DNA of 64,000 nucleotides from QYOJ01 sp964616825. GTDB taxonomy: Bacteria; Bacteroidota; Bacteroidia; Bacteroidales; FEN-979. Every line of letters begins with the position of its first letter. The first letter of the stretch is position 1. A model generated the notes under the pieces. The model made no database searches, was not told where the DNA came from, and worked only from the letters and a program-made list of their open reading frames with translations. The position numbers and the translations under genes were made by a program. Shown in pieces: positions 26,230-34,575 of this stretch. The stretch is taken from positions 1-64,000 of the forward strand of contig CAZTSX010000002.1 of assembly GCA_964616825.1 (NCBI GenBank), written 5' to 3'.

Positions 26230-26255
26230 TTGCCCCGAATCCTGTGATAAGTTTG
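26230..26255 (+). promoter_or_regulatory. Promoter-like elements of the lyase-family gene
   Basis: TAAGTTTG (26248-26255) matches TAnnTTTG 21 bases before the ATG. A TTG at 26230-26232 is 15 bases upstream of it, shorter than the usual 19-22. Confidence 0.4.
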
Positions 26256-26276
26256 ATTTTAAAGTAAAAAATTCAT

Positions 26277-27422
26277 ATGAAACGAAAAGAAACTGAAAAA
26301 CGTGCGAAATCAACAATTTGTGTCCATGAAGGGCAAAAACCCGACGCTTTCAGAGGGATAAATACACCCATTTATACATCCACCTCATATGGCTACCTGG
26401 ATACTGAAGATAGATTATATCCAAGGTATTCCAATATTCCTAATCAAACGGTGGTGATTGAAAAATTAGCCAAACTTGAGAATGCAGAGACCGGGTTGAT
26501 ATTTGGTTCTGGCATGGCCGCTATCAGTTCAACATTATTCACCCTTCTGAACAGCGGAGATCACATCATTTTTCAGAAAGGGCTCTATGGCGGGACGATT
26601 AATTTTATCAAGACAGATTTTAACCGATTTGGCATTAACTATTCACTGCTTCCGGATAACGATACAGAAACTTTCAGGAATGCTATTAATGAAAACACAA
26701 AGGTGATCTACATCGAATCCCCTTCAAATCCCTTGTTGTCGGTGATTGATTTACAGGAGATCAATCGGATATGCAAATCGCATAACATCATCTCTGTTAT
26801 TGACAACACATTTGCATCTCCAATCAATCAAAATCCCATTGACTTTGGAATCGATATTGTAATCCATAGTGGGACCAAGTACCTGGGTGGTCACAGTGAT
26901 ATATCTGCCGGAGCCGTTTTGTCAAGAAAAGAATTTGTTGACCAAATCAGGAAAACCGCGGTGAATTTAGGTGGCAGTTTAAACGCACTGATGTGCCATC
27001 TGCTTGAGAGAAGCTTGAAAACGCTGGCCATCAGGGTAAATAAACAAAATGAAAATGCTCAGGAGATCGCAGAATTTCTCCATTCCAGTTCAAGAATAGC
27101 GAAGGTCTATTATCCAGGATTACCTGACCATCCAGGTCATGATATCGCAAAGGCTCAGATGTTTGGTTTTGGCGGAATGGTATCATTTGATTTAAAGGAA
27201 CCGGACATGTACAACTTCCAGAAAAGGCTAAAATTGATCCGACCATCAATGAGCCTTGGAGGGATTGAATCAACGATTTGTGCGCCAATCCTGACATCTC
27301 ACAGGCGTTTGACAAACGAACAGAAAGCCGCAGATGGCATTAGTGATAGGTTGTTAAGGTTGTCTGTTGGGATTGAAGATATCTCAGACTTAATCTGTGA
27401 TTTGGAAGAAGCTGTAAGTTGA
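26277..27422 (+). CDS. PLP-dependent Cys/Met metabolism enzyme (cystathionine or methionine lyase/synthase family)
   Basis: A 381-residue member of the cystathionine gamma-lyase/gamma-synthase/methionine gamma-lyase family. Visible are SGMAAISSTLFTLL (about 79, PLP phosphate site), the YGGTINF segment, and VIDNTFASP with the PLP-contacting Asp. The Schiff-base lysine lies in HSGTKYLGGHSD (about 198), and SLGGIESTICAP is the substrate loop. Sequence does not separate lyase from synthase. It is divergent from aprB across 177 bp, which puts a sulfur amino-acid enzyme beside the inorganic sulfur module; shared control is possible but unproven. Confidence 0.9.
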   Translation: MKRKETEKRAKSTICVHEGQKPDAFRGINTPIYTSTSYGYLDTEDRLYPRYSNIPNQTVVIEKLAKLENAETGLIFGSGMAAISSTLFTLLNSGDHIIFQKGLYGGTINFIKTDFNRFGINYSLLPDNDTETFRNAINENTKVIYIESPSNPLLSVIDLQEINRICKSHNIISVIDNTFASPINQNPIDFGIDIVIHSGTKYLGGHSDISAGAVLSRKEFVDQIRKTAVNLGGSLNALMCHLLERSLKTLAIRVNKQNENAQEIAEFLHSSSRIAKVYYPGLPDHPGHDIAKAQMFGFGGMVSFDLKEPDMYNFQKRLKLIRPSMSLGGIESTICAPILTSHRRLTNEQKAADGISDRLLRLSVGIEDISDLICDLEEAVS

Positions 27423-27480
27423 ATATTCATCATTCGAGCGTTCTGTTCGAACAATTATTAAACAACAAAAATCCAAAAAA

Positions 27481-29061
27481 ATGAAAATAACCATCACTAT
27501 TTTAATCATCATCATCGTAGCAGCATTGATGATCTTATTCATTAACTTTAATCCTGGTACCAATAAAGATCTGACAAATAATACGGCGATCATGATTGAC
27601 GAGGTACTTGCCTCGCGAACTCCCTTGGTCAAAAAATACCCTGCCCGGTATAACCTGCTTAGTGAGACTGCTGAAAAAGGATTTAACCCTACCCAGAGTT
27701 ACGGATTGCCTAATTTCATGGGGCAGGATTATTTCAATGGATATGACAACATGAATACCTATGACTCGCTCCAGTTTCCACGAGACCACATGGCCCAGTT
27801 GGGTTTTCAAATTGGCTGGTATTTCTGGTCCGGGAATTTTCTTGACACAGACAGCAACGAGGTTGATATCGTTGTCGTATTCTTCAGACGGGCATTGTAT
27901 CCGCCACCCATCGCGGCAAAATTGGGTTTATCAGATATTGAAAACCTGTTGGGACAAGCGGTTGTGGCAGTGAATTATGCCGCTAGAAATCTCCACGTCA
28001 CAGGCAGTAATCCAGTCATCTCCGGAACAGGCGGACAAATTATTTATGGCATTGAACCATTTGTTGCCCAATTTGGTGAGAATAGCGCGAAGAGTCTTAA
28101 AAAAGAGAAGATGTTCCCCATGAAAATCACCATTGTTGATACAGCAAAAGATCTTTCGATAGATCTCGACCTGATGGAAAGCAAACCTATCCTGCTTCAG
28201 GGAGACGAAGGCAAAATACCATCTATCTTTGGCCTAGGGACCTGGTATTACTCTTATCCAAATATCAAAACAAAGGGATTTGTTACATATAAAGGTGACA
28301 CTAGTTTTCTCCACGGCAAGATGTGGATGGACCACCAGTGGCTGGCTGGTATCTCACCAACGGGTTATCCAAGAAACATTTTCATTCAGGCGATTGCTGT
28401 CATCACAGAAGGATTTTCAGGTACCACGCCTGCCTCCTTTGGCTGGGATTGGTCTGATGTTCAGTTTGATGACGATACCGAAGTTACGTTTGCCAGTCCA
28501 CATTCACCGAAAACTTCGGTATTAAAGAACAAGGGAGAGAAGCCTCCGGTTACTGTCACGCGCGATATTACCGGAAAATATATTGATGAAAAGGGCAACA
28601 GTGAAAACATAACGGGCACCGTTACCATCAATAAATGGATGCGTAGCCCGAGATCCGGTGCCTGGTATCCAAATGGCTGGGAAGTGATCATCCCTGATCA
28701 AAAGCTGGAATTTACTATGGTTTCAACAGTTGACGACCAGTTTATCTATGCAGCTGCCAGTGAAATTCGGGAAGGTGGCGTGTTTGTGAAGGGAACGAAA
28801 GATGGTAAAGAGATCTCCGGGTATGGTTTTGGTGAAGGGGTCAACTATTCAGGGCATGATTTTTACGTGAAAGAAAACATGGCTCTGCTGGGCATTGAAG
28901 ATAATGAAACTAATCGTGAGTTGTTAGATCCCAGTCCGCCGGGCATATGGTTAGTCATCCAGAGTATCCTCGTTTTGGCTTCACCTTTGGCACTTCTTGT
29001 TATAATCATTCTCATAATCATTGTTCTGGTGAAGAGAAAGAAACGTTCAAAATCTCAGTGA
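27481..29061 (+). CDS. CrtC/AttH-like lipocalin-fold membrane protein
   Basis: A 526-residue protein anchored at both ends: an N-terminal helix (ITITILIIIIVAALMILFI) and a C-terminal helix (LVIQSILVLASPLALLVIIILIIIVLV) followed by a basic tail. The large middle region resembles the hydroxyneurosporene dehydratase CrtC/AttH lipocalin-like fold (LGFQIGWYFWSGNF, GLGTWYYSYPN, GKMWMDHQW, NGWEVIIPD). In phototrophs CrtC hydrates carotenoids, but no carotenoid genes are nearby, so the substrate here is unknown. The 3' end overlaps the convergent DDAH-like gene by 15 bases. Confidence 0.75.
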   Translation: MKITITILIIIIVAALMILFINFNPGTNKDLTNNTAIMIDEVLASRTPLVKKYPARYNLLSETAEKGFNPTQSYGLPNFMGQDYFNGYDNMNTYDSLQFPRDHMAQLGFQIGWYFWSGNFLDTDSNEVDIVVVFFRRALYPPPIAAKLGLSDIENLLGQAVVAVNYAARNLHVTGSNPVISGTGGQIIYGIEPFVAQFGENSAKSLKKEKMFPMKITIVDTAKDLSIDLDLMESKPILLQGDEGKIPSIFGLGTWYYSYPNIKTKGFVTYKGDTSFLHGKMWMDHQWLAGISPTGYPRNIFIQAIAVITEGFSGTTPASFGWDWSDVQFDDDTEVTFASPHSPKTSVLKNKGEKPPVTVTRDITGKYIDEKGNSENITGTVTINKWMRSPRSGAWYPNGWEVIIPDQKLEFTMVSTVDDQFIYAAASEIREGGVFVKGTKDGKEISGYGFGEGVNYSGHDFYVKENMALLGIEDNETNRELLDPSPPGIWLVIQSILVLASPLALLVIIILIIIVLVKRKKRSKSQ

Positions 29062-29808
29062 AAGACAGCTTAAACCGCCGTCGAGTTTTCGAAACTCAGA
29101 TACATCAACCTCTTTAATTGAGTAACCTGCATTTTCTATAGTTTCTCGTGATTTCGGGAACCCTTTGGGGATCAATACCCTGTCGTTCACCCATATACAA
29201 TTGGCAGCACAACTCTCATCGTCATCTATTTTCAGGATGTTGAAGTGTTGAAACGCTGGATTCGATAAAAATTCACCACATGCGACCAGGTTGTTTTTCT
29301 CCAGATATGCCAATCCTGTTTTCAAATGAAGGACTTTATCCAGGTTAACCACAGACCCACTCATTCCATATTTTTCTAGAAACTCAATGACCTGTTGAAT
29401 TCCGTTCTCATTTGTTCTTTTTGATAAGCCGATATAAAAATGTGATCCAACCATCAGGATATCTCCTGCTTCGACCGTTCCCGGATCCCGGACCTCTTCA
29501 ATATGGGTGTAATAGTCTTTCAGCACCTTTTTGATTTCAGCGGTCTCCCCCTTTCGTGATAATGCTCCGGGATTCATGATTATCGCACACGCTCTTGTGA
29601 GCAATGCAACATCTTCAATAAATGTTGAATCAGGATGTTGTTCATCTGCTTCCAGTATCAGCACGTCTAGTCCACACTCTTTCAGCGCGTTTATATATTC
29701 AGCATGCTGGGCAAGTGCCAGCTCATAATCCGGAAGACCTGACTTCGCAGTCGTCAATCCGTTTACCATGCTTTTCCCCGGTGTTCTTCCGATTGCTCTC
29801 CTGAACAT
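29047..29808 (-). CDS. Dimethylargininase-like amidinohydrolase (DDAH family)
   Basis: A 253-residue guanidino-group hydrolase of the amidinotransferase fold. Typical elements are FRRAIGRTPGKSMVNGLT, DSTFIEDVAL (about 78, substrate-binding acids), HLKTGLAYL with the catalytic His (about 162), and GGLSCLSLRF with the nucleophilic Cys near the C-terminus. It releases citrulline from methylated arginine or a similar compound. The ATG at 29808 gives the usual N-terminus; the frame runs 46 codons further upstream without conserved sequence. Confidence 0.85.
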   Translation of the reverse strand: MFRRAIGRTPGKSMVNGLTTAKSGLPDYELALAQHAEYINALKECGLDVLILEADEQHPDSTFIEDVALLTRACAIIMNPGALSRKGETAEIKKVLKDYYTHIEEVRDPGTVEAGDILMVGSHFYIGLSKRTNENGIQQVIEFLEKYGMSGSVVNLDKVLHLKTGLAYLEKNNLVACGEFLSNPAFQHFNILKIDDDESCAANCIWVNDRVLIPKGFPKSRETIENAGYSIKEVDVSEFRKLDGGLSCLSLRF

Positions 29809-29934
29809 CTGTTTCCTTTGCAAACAACGATTCTTTCTATGGCAATGATAATGAAAAATATGTTGATCCTGGTAATTATTGGCATTATATTGAAACCGAT
29901 TAATAAGTAAACTAAAACACTGAAAATAAAAGAG

Positions 29935-29942
29935 TACCTTTG
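29935..29942 (+). promoter_or_regulatory. -7 promoter element of the long cold-shock gene
   Basis: TACCTTTG followed by CC is a typical Bacteroidota -7 element, 33 bases before the ATG at 29976. No clear -33 element is seen. Confidence 0.5.
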
Positions 29943-29975
29943 CCAAAAACTCAGATTTGAAAAGTAAATGAATTT

Positions 29976-30428
29976 ATGGGTAGATCACAAGAAACATTCA
30001 ATAAAAAGGATGTAAGAAACAAAAAAGAGAAAAAGAGAAAAGAGAAAGAGAAAAAGAGGCTGGCCAGGAAAGAGAACGAGAAAAAAGGCAGCCTGGATGA
30101 CATGATTGCTTATGTCGACGAAAATGGGATGATAACAACCACTCCTCCTGATCCCAGCAAGAAGAAGGATGTTAAGTTGGAAGATATCGACCTAAGTATC
30201 CCAAATCGCGATTCTGGACAAGCCCTCGATCCCATAAGAAAGGGCACTGTTACCTTTTTTAACGAGTCAAAAGGTTTCGGATTTATCAGGGACCTGGAAA
30301 CACAGGAAAGTGTTTTTGTACATGTAAATAATGTACTTGAAGAGATCATAGAGGGAAACCTTGTTAGCTTTGAAGTAGAGATGGGGCAAAAGGGCCCTTC
30401 TGCAATAGAAGTAAAACTTGTTAAATAG
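29976..30428 (+). CDS. Cold-shock domain protein with a lysine-rich N-terminal extension
   Basis: A 150-residue protein. Residues about 5-45 are dominated by Lys, Arg and Glu (KKEKKRKEKEKKRLARKENEKK), probably a charged helix that binds nucleic acid. Residues about 85-150 are a cold-shock domain with the RNA-binding motifs KGFGFI (RNP1) and SVFVHV (RNP2). It resembles a group of longer Bacteroidota cold-shock proteins. A separate 63-residue cold-shock gene follows. Confidence 0.88.
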   Translation: MGRSQETFNKKDVRNKKEKKRKEKEKKRLARKENEKKGSLDDMIAYVDENGMITTTPPDPSKKKDVKLEDIDLSIPNRDSGQALDPIRKGTVTFFNESKGFGFIRDLETQESVFVHVNNVLEEIIEGNLVSFEVEMGQKGPSAIEVKLVK

Positions 30429-30490
30429 ATGAGACTCGATACCAGAGAAGAAAATTAAATCCCCAAACAATCAGTTAAAAGAAAATACCT

Positions 30491-30498
30491 TAACTTTG
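30491..30498 (+). promoter_or_regulatory. -7 promoter element of the short cold-shock gene
   Basis: TAACTTTG followed by CACC matches the Bacteroidota -7 element, 23 bases before the ATG. It lies between the two cold-shock genes, so the second has its own promoter. Confidence 0.55.
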
Positions 30499-30521
30499 CA
30501 CCGCAAATTAATAATTATACA

Positions 30522-30713
30522 ATGAAAAAAGGAACAGTAAAATTTTTTAATGAATCCAAGGGATTTGGATTCATTACTGAAGAAGAATCAAACGAAGACT
30601 ACTTTGTACACGTTTCCGGATTAATCGATAAAATTGGAGAAGGTGACGTTGTGGAATTTGAATTAACCGAAGGAAAAAAAGGATTAAATGCAATAAATGT
30701 TAAACTAGTATAA
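30522..30713 (+). CDS. Short CspA-type cold-shock protein
   Basis: A 63-residue single-domain cold-shock protein, slightly shorter than E. coli CspA. RNP1 is KGFGFI and RNP2 is DYFVHV. Such proteins bind single-stranded nucleic acid and melt RNA secondary structure. Its domain is closely similar to that of the preceding gene (KGTVKFFNESKGFGFI against KGTVTFFNESKGFGFI), suggesting duplication. Confidence 0.93.
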   Translation: MKKGTVKFFNESKGFGFITEEESNEDYFVHVSGLIDKIGEGDVVEFELTEGKKGLNAINVKLV

Positions 30714-30744
30714 TATTTGTTCATTAACTTTTTCAGTTATTGAA

Positions 30745-30777
30745 AGAGGGTGTCCCAAAAGGGTGCCCTCTTTTTTT
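30745..30777 (+). terminator. Rho-independent terminator after the cold-shock genes
   Basis: AGAGGG (30745-30750) pairs with CCCTCT (30766-30771), extended inward by TGTCCC/GGGTG with a bulge, around AAAA, and is followed by a run of seven T. It may also serve the convergent CLC gene. Confidence 0.85.
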
Positions 30778-30781
30778 ATGG

Positions 30782-32128
30782 TCAACGCAGATAGTTCCAT
30801 TCCAGTCGCTGGTAAAGCGATTTTTTATCCACTAGTCGGGCGACAACGGACGAGACAAGTCCTGCGAGAATAAACATGAAGATAGCGGAATGCCGGTCGG
30901 TCATTTCCAACACCAGTATTGATGAGGTAAAAGGAGCGCGGGTCAGGCCGGTTAGAAACCCGATCATAGCAACCAGGATCAGCAATTTGTTCTCCTGATC
31001 GAGGTTAAAAAGATCCATCAGGAGCCCGCCGATGATAGAGCCTGATGAAAGTGAAGTGGCGAAAACCCCGCCGGCGATACCTGAAGAATAGGAGATTACA
31101 GCCCCAAAGAACCGGCTGATCAGTAGCCAGATCGAGATCTCCTGGTCATGAGCTTCAAACAGCACCTGGGTCATGATATCTTTTCCAGGACCAAAAGCCA
31201 CACCATCGTTAAAAAAGAAGATAAATGCCAGAACAATCCCCGAGATACCTACCCAGAGAACCTGTTTATATAGTTTCTTCAGTTTCCGTTTCAGGTAGAT
31301 GACCTGGAGGATCAGCCTCCCTTCATAAGCTCCTGCCAAACCGGCGATAGCACTGAAAAGGATCACATATCCAAGCATCGGAAAACCGGCGGCATACACC
31401 TTCGGAAAACCCAGGAAGAGGTAAGGTCCCAGGATCCACTGAGCAGTCATTCCGGAGAAGATCACCGCATACAGGAGAGAGGATTTAAACGCATTGAGAT
31501 GGGTTCGTGTGAGCTCTTCGATGGCAAACACAATTCCCCCTAACGGGGTGTTAAACGCAGCAGCCAGGCCTGCAGCGCCTCCGGCAATCAGCATGCGTCC
31601 CCGGTCAACACGCGGCCACTCTTTGGGCAAAAATTTATGGGTGATATAGAAGATAGAGGCGCTGATCTGGATCATCGGACCCTCACGGCCAATCACCGCC
31701 CCTCCAAGCAGTGCGATGATACTACTCGTGATCTTTGCAAAAAGCGCTTTTCCGCCAAGCAAAAAGCCTGTTGAAATCTTTTTGGGATCCCGTCTTGGAT
31801 CCAGTGCGGCCATCAGTTGAGGGATCCCACTTCCGGAAGCAGCCGGAGAGATTTTCCGGATGATCCACCAGGCAATGAGCAAACAAACAGGGGTGATGAT
31901 AAAAAAGAGCCAGGAGAGATTGTCTTTGATTAAATGAGAGAGGTTGTTGATGTAATCGAAAACCTTCGCATAGAGGATCGCGACCAGGGCAGTGAGTACA
32001 GAGCCTACAACGTATGGAAGCCATTTTAATATAGAGGTAACAACCGTTTCGTTGTAGTGTTTCCGTTGGATGAATTCACTGATACGGGTCAGAAATCGTT
32101 TCCCGGTAGCAATCGTTCTATGCCACAT
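30782..32128 (-). CDS. CLC-family chloride channel or Cl-/H+ antiporter
   Basis: A 448-residue polytopic inner-membrane protein. Two of the three anion-selectivity motifs are canonical: GSGIPQ (about 99) and GREGPMIQ (about 146, with the gating Glu). The third, normally GxFAP, reads GGVFATSL, with Thr for Pro. AFNTPLGGIVFAIEE is also typical. A regulatory CBS pair is absent. The direction and coupling (channel or exchanger) are not certain. The neighbours do not suggest a specific pathway. Confidence 0.9.
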   Translation of the reverse strand: MWHRTIATGKRFLTRISEFIQRKHYNETVVTSILKWLPYVVGSVLTALVAILYAKVFDYINNLSHLIKDNLSWLFFIITPVCLLIAWWIIRKISPAASGSGIPQLMAALDPRRDPKKISTGFLLGGKALFAKITSSIIALLGGAVIGREGPMIQISASIFYITHKFLPKEWPRVDRGRMLIAGGAAGLAAAFNTPLGGIVFAIEELTRTHLNAFKSSLLYAVIFSGMTAQWILGPYLFLGFPKVYAAGFPMLGYVILFSAIAGLAGAYEGRLILQVIYLKRKLKKLYKQVLWVGISGIVLAFIFFFNDGVAFGPGKDIMTQVLFEAHDQEISIWLLISRFFGAVISYSSGIAGGVFATSLSSGSIIGGLLMDLFNLDQENKLLILVAMIGFLTGLTRAPFTSSILVLEMTDRHSAIFMFILAGLVSSVVARLVDKKSLYQRLEWNYLR

Positions 32129-32248
32129 TTAGCCGGCAAAGATAATACCTTTTATTATGGGGTTCACACTCCTCCTTCACATGTAAGCTGTGCGAAAGTG
32201 TAATCCCGATTTATGTGGAATGTCTTAGTTGTTTATGGCTTCCTCTCA

Positions 32249-32470
32249 TCACTCTTTTTCGACTTCATCAAAGATCTTGATGATCTCGTCTCTGTATTGC
32301 GCAGGAGCTTCGAGGTAACCCCAGCCAAATTCTATTCTGTTGACACCACCAAAGACTGAATCGGCAGATGAGACAATTCCGTGAGGAATACCTTTTGCAG
32401 TTAGAATATCTTTCATGTGGCTGGCTTCGAACTGGTTATTCAAAACGAGGATCTTTTCAAAGGGTTCCAT
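32249..32470 (-). CDS. Small DUF2007-like protein
   Basis: A 73-residue protein resembling the DUF2007 putative signal-transducing domain: EKILVLNNQFEASHMKDILTAKGIPHGIVSSAD, then FGWGYLEAPAQYRDEIIKIFDEVEKE. These small ferredoxin-fold proteins have no established function. I chose ATG 32470 over an in-frame TTG at 32491. It stands alone between the CLC gene and a divergent secreted protein. Confidence 0.75.
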   Translation of the reverse strand: MEPFEKILVLNNQFEASHMKDILTAKGIPHGIVSSADSVFGGVNRIEFGWGYLEAPAQYRDEIIKIFDEVEKE

Positions 32471-32590
32471 AGTTTCGTGATTTGATTTCAATTATAAAGA
32501 TACGAAAAAAATACCGGATTAATTCAGGAAATGATAACTTAGCAGAGATAAAAATAATTATCTTTATCTCATCAATCCAAATCAAACATC

Positions 32591-33313
32591 ATGAAAAAGA
32601 TCCTTTCACTCCTTTTCCTGGTAATCTTTCTGGGAACCATTGGTGTAGCTCAGGAAGATTACAGCAAGAAACCTGAAACGAAAGATCAGGACAAGATCAA
32701 CACGTTGTTTCAAAAAGGAAAAAAACACAAAAAACCCCATATTGGCTATTTTCTCGGACCAGAGTTTGCCTATACGCAATTCAGCGGAAATAAACATGTG
32801 TTTCTGCTTGGAATCAACATGGGAGTTACATTTAACCACTGGGTCTCTGTCGGATTAGCCGGATATGGGATTGTCAATTCAGGGAACCTGAAATATTATA
32901 CACAATTGTATGACGATATAAACAGGAAAGAACAGATCGCAAACCTCTACGGAGGGTATGGCGGACTTCTCCTTGAGTTTACGGTCATTCCCAGATCTGT
33001 TGTGCATGTCTCCTTCCCCCTGCTTATCGGTGGTGGCGGATTAACCTTGATGTACCGTCCTGATTATACAGATAAATACGATTGGGGTGGCTACACAAAT
33101 GTCGACTGGGATGCCTTTTTCGTAGTTCAGCCGGGAGTAAAAGCTGAATTTAACATCCTGAAGTTTTTCCGGATCGGGATTGGTGTCAGTTACCGGTATA
33201 CCCCCGACTTGGACCTGTATCTGAAAGAAGTGAACAAGAACAAAAATCAGATCCCTTCAAACCTGATCAACCAGTTCAATGCCAACCTGTCGCTGAAATT
33301 CGGTAAGTTCTGA
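32591..33313 (+). CDS. Secreted protein, probable outer-membrane beta-barrel
   Basis: A 240-residue protein with a signal peptide (MKKILSLLFLVIFLGTIGVAQ), a charged Lys-rich segment (about 25-52), then beta-strands alternating aromatics with glycines (IGYFLGPEFAYTQFSG, ISVG-like strands, FFRIGIGVSYRYT) to a terminal strand ANLSLKFGKF. This is the pattern of a small porin-like barrel; I do not recognise a specific family. Transcribed alone, convergent with the decayed histidine kinase. Confidence 0.7.
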   Translation: MKKILSLLFLVIFLGTIGVAQEDYSKKPETKDQDKINTLFQKGKKHKKPHIGYFLGPEFAYTQFSGNKHVFLLGINMGVTFNHWVSVGLAGYGIVNSGNLKYYTQLYDDINRKEQIANLYGGYGGLLLEFTVIPRSVVHVSFPLLIGGGGLTLMYRPDYTDKYDWGGYTNVDWDAFFVVQPGVKAEFNILKFFRIGIGVSYRYTPDLDLYLKEVNKNKNQIPSNLINQFNANLSLKFGKF

Positions 33314-33335
33314 ATCGATAAAAAGGGATTCTTCT

Positions 33336-34568
33336 TTATTCCACGGCTCTTTTTGGAAGTGTCAGGATAAACTGTGAGCCTGCATTCGGCGTACTGACAA
33401 CATGAATCGTTCCCCCTTGTTTTTCAATAAACTCATGGCAGATGACCAAACCCAATCCGGTCCCCTTTTCCTTCTCGGTGCCTGGTTGGGGTGTATGGAA
33501 ATCCTCTTCGAACAGGTGGTCGATTGTTTGCTGATCCATCCCCACACCATTATCTTTCACGATAACCTCAATAAAATCATTATCCCCTGTATCCTTCGCC
33601 GTAATCTCAACGAGTCCTCCCCTGGGTGAATATTTCAGTGCGTTGCTGATCAGGTTTCGTAAAATTGTTTCGACCATATGGAGGTCGGCATAAACCTTCA
33701 TTCCGGCAGGAACGTCTAAAGAAAAAGAAATCTCTTTTTCCAGGGCTTTCTCGCTGAATAGTTCGACAGTTTCTTCAACTGCTGCGACAAGAGTGAAGTA
33801 TTCGGGAGTAAAATCAAGTGTTCCTTTCCTTGTATTGTACCATTGCAACATGTGGTCGGAGAGTTTGTTCAAGTTATCGGTAGACTTATAGATGGAGCCG
33901 GTTAACCTGATGATATCTTCAGTGTTAAACGTATTGATTTCGTCAAACATTGTTTTACTCAATCCGTGAACACCTGATATATGTGATCTCAGATCATGTG
34001 CTACGATGGAGAATAACATGTCTTTCTCCAGGCTATATCCCTGCTTGGCGTGGCATTTCAGACAGGCTGGTTCAACCAGGAGGGGAGCCATGTATCTGAA
34101 TGCCATTAGCGTATCTGTCCTGATCAATTCAAAAATTTCAGGGATCCCGAGTTCAAATGATTCCAATGCAAGATGTTCCCAGGAATCTGGTTTGTTTTCG
34201 GGGCGGATGGGATTAAGGCTTGTGATGTGGTACAGAACGCCATTTTTGTTACGGGCAATCTCGGAAATCTGCCTTGTCATATAGGCTGGATTGACTTTTG
34301 TTAACATGATTCCATTCGTTGTAGTGAGGTCTCTCAAAGAGTCCTCCAGGTATAGATTGGGTTACACCTCGTCATTCACAATGAGGTAAACACCTCCATG
34401 GGAGGCATTCCACGACCGTGAAGTGACAATCTCCTGGAAGAAAGCTCTGGAAGCCTCTTTTACAATTTGCTTGTTGTGGTAGATTGTAAAATAAATGCTT
34501 AAAAAATAGGATCCCAGAAGAACGACTCCCCATACCAGGTATAAGGCAATGAATCTCTTTTTTTTCAT
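33336..34568 (-). pseudogene. Decayed Tll0287-like/histidine kinase gene: in-frame stop and internal deletion
   Basis: The frame starts at MKKKRFIALYLVWG with a membrane helix and a Tll0287-like (DUF3365) haem domain (SRSWNASHGGVYL), then meets TAA at 34362-34364. It resumes in the same frame with PNLYLEDSLRDLTTTNG, so a single CAA-to-TAA change would explain it. The haem motif CLKCH follows. Right after it, at KQGYSLEKD, the sequence jumps to the kinase core (MLFSIVAHDLRSH, then NLISNALKYS, DNGVGM, GTGLGL). The second membrane helix and linker normally between sensor and kinase are missing, which would leave the kinase on the wrong side of the membrane. It lies 7 bases after the antiporter gene. 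Confidence 0.8.
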
Positions 34569-34575
34569 ACAATGA

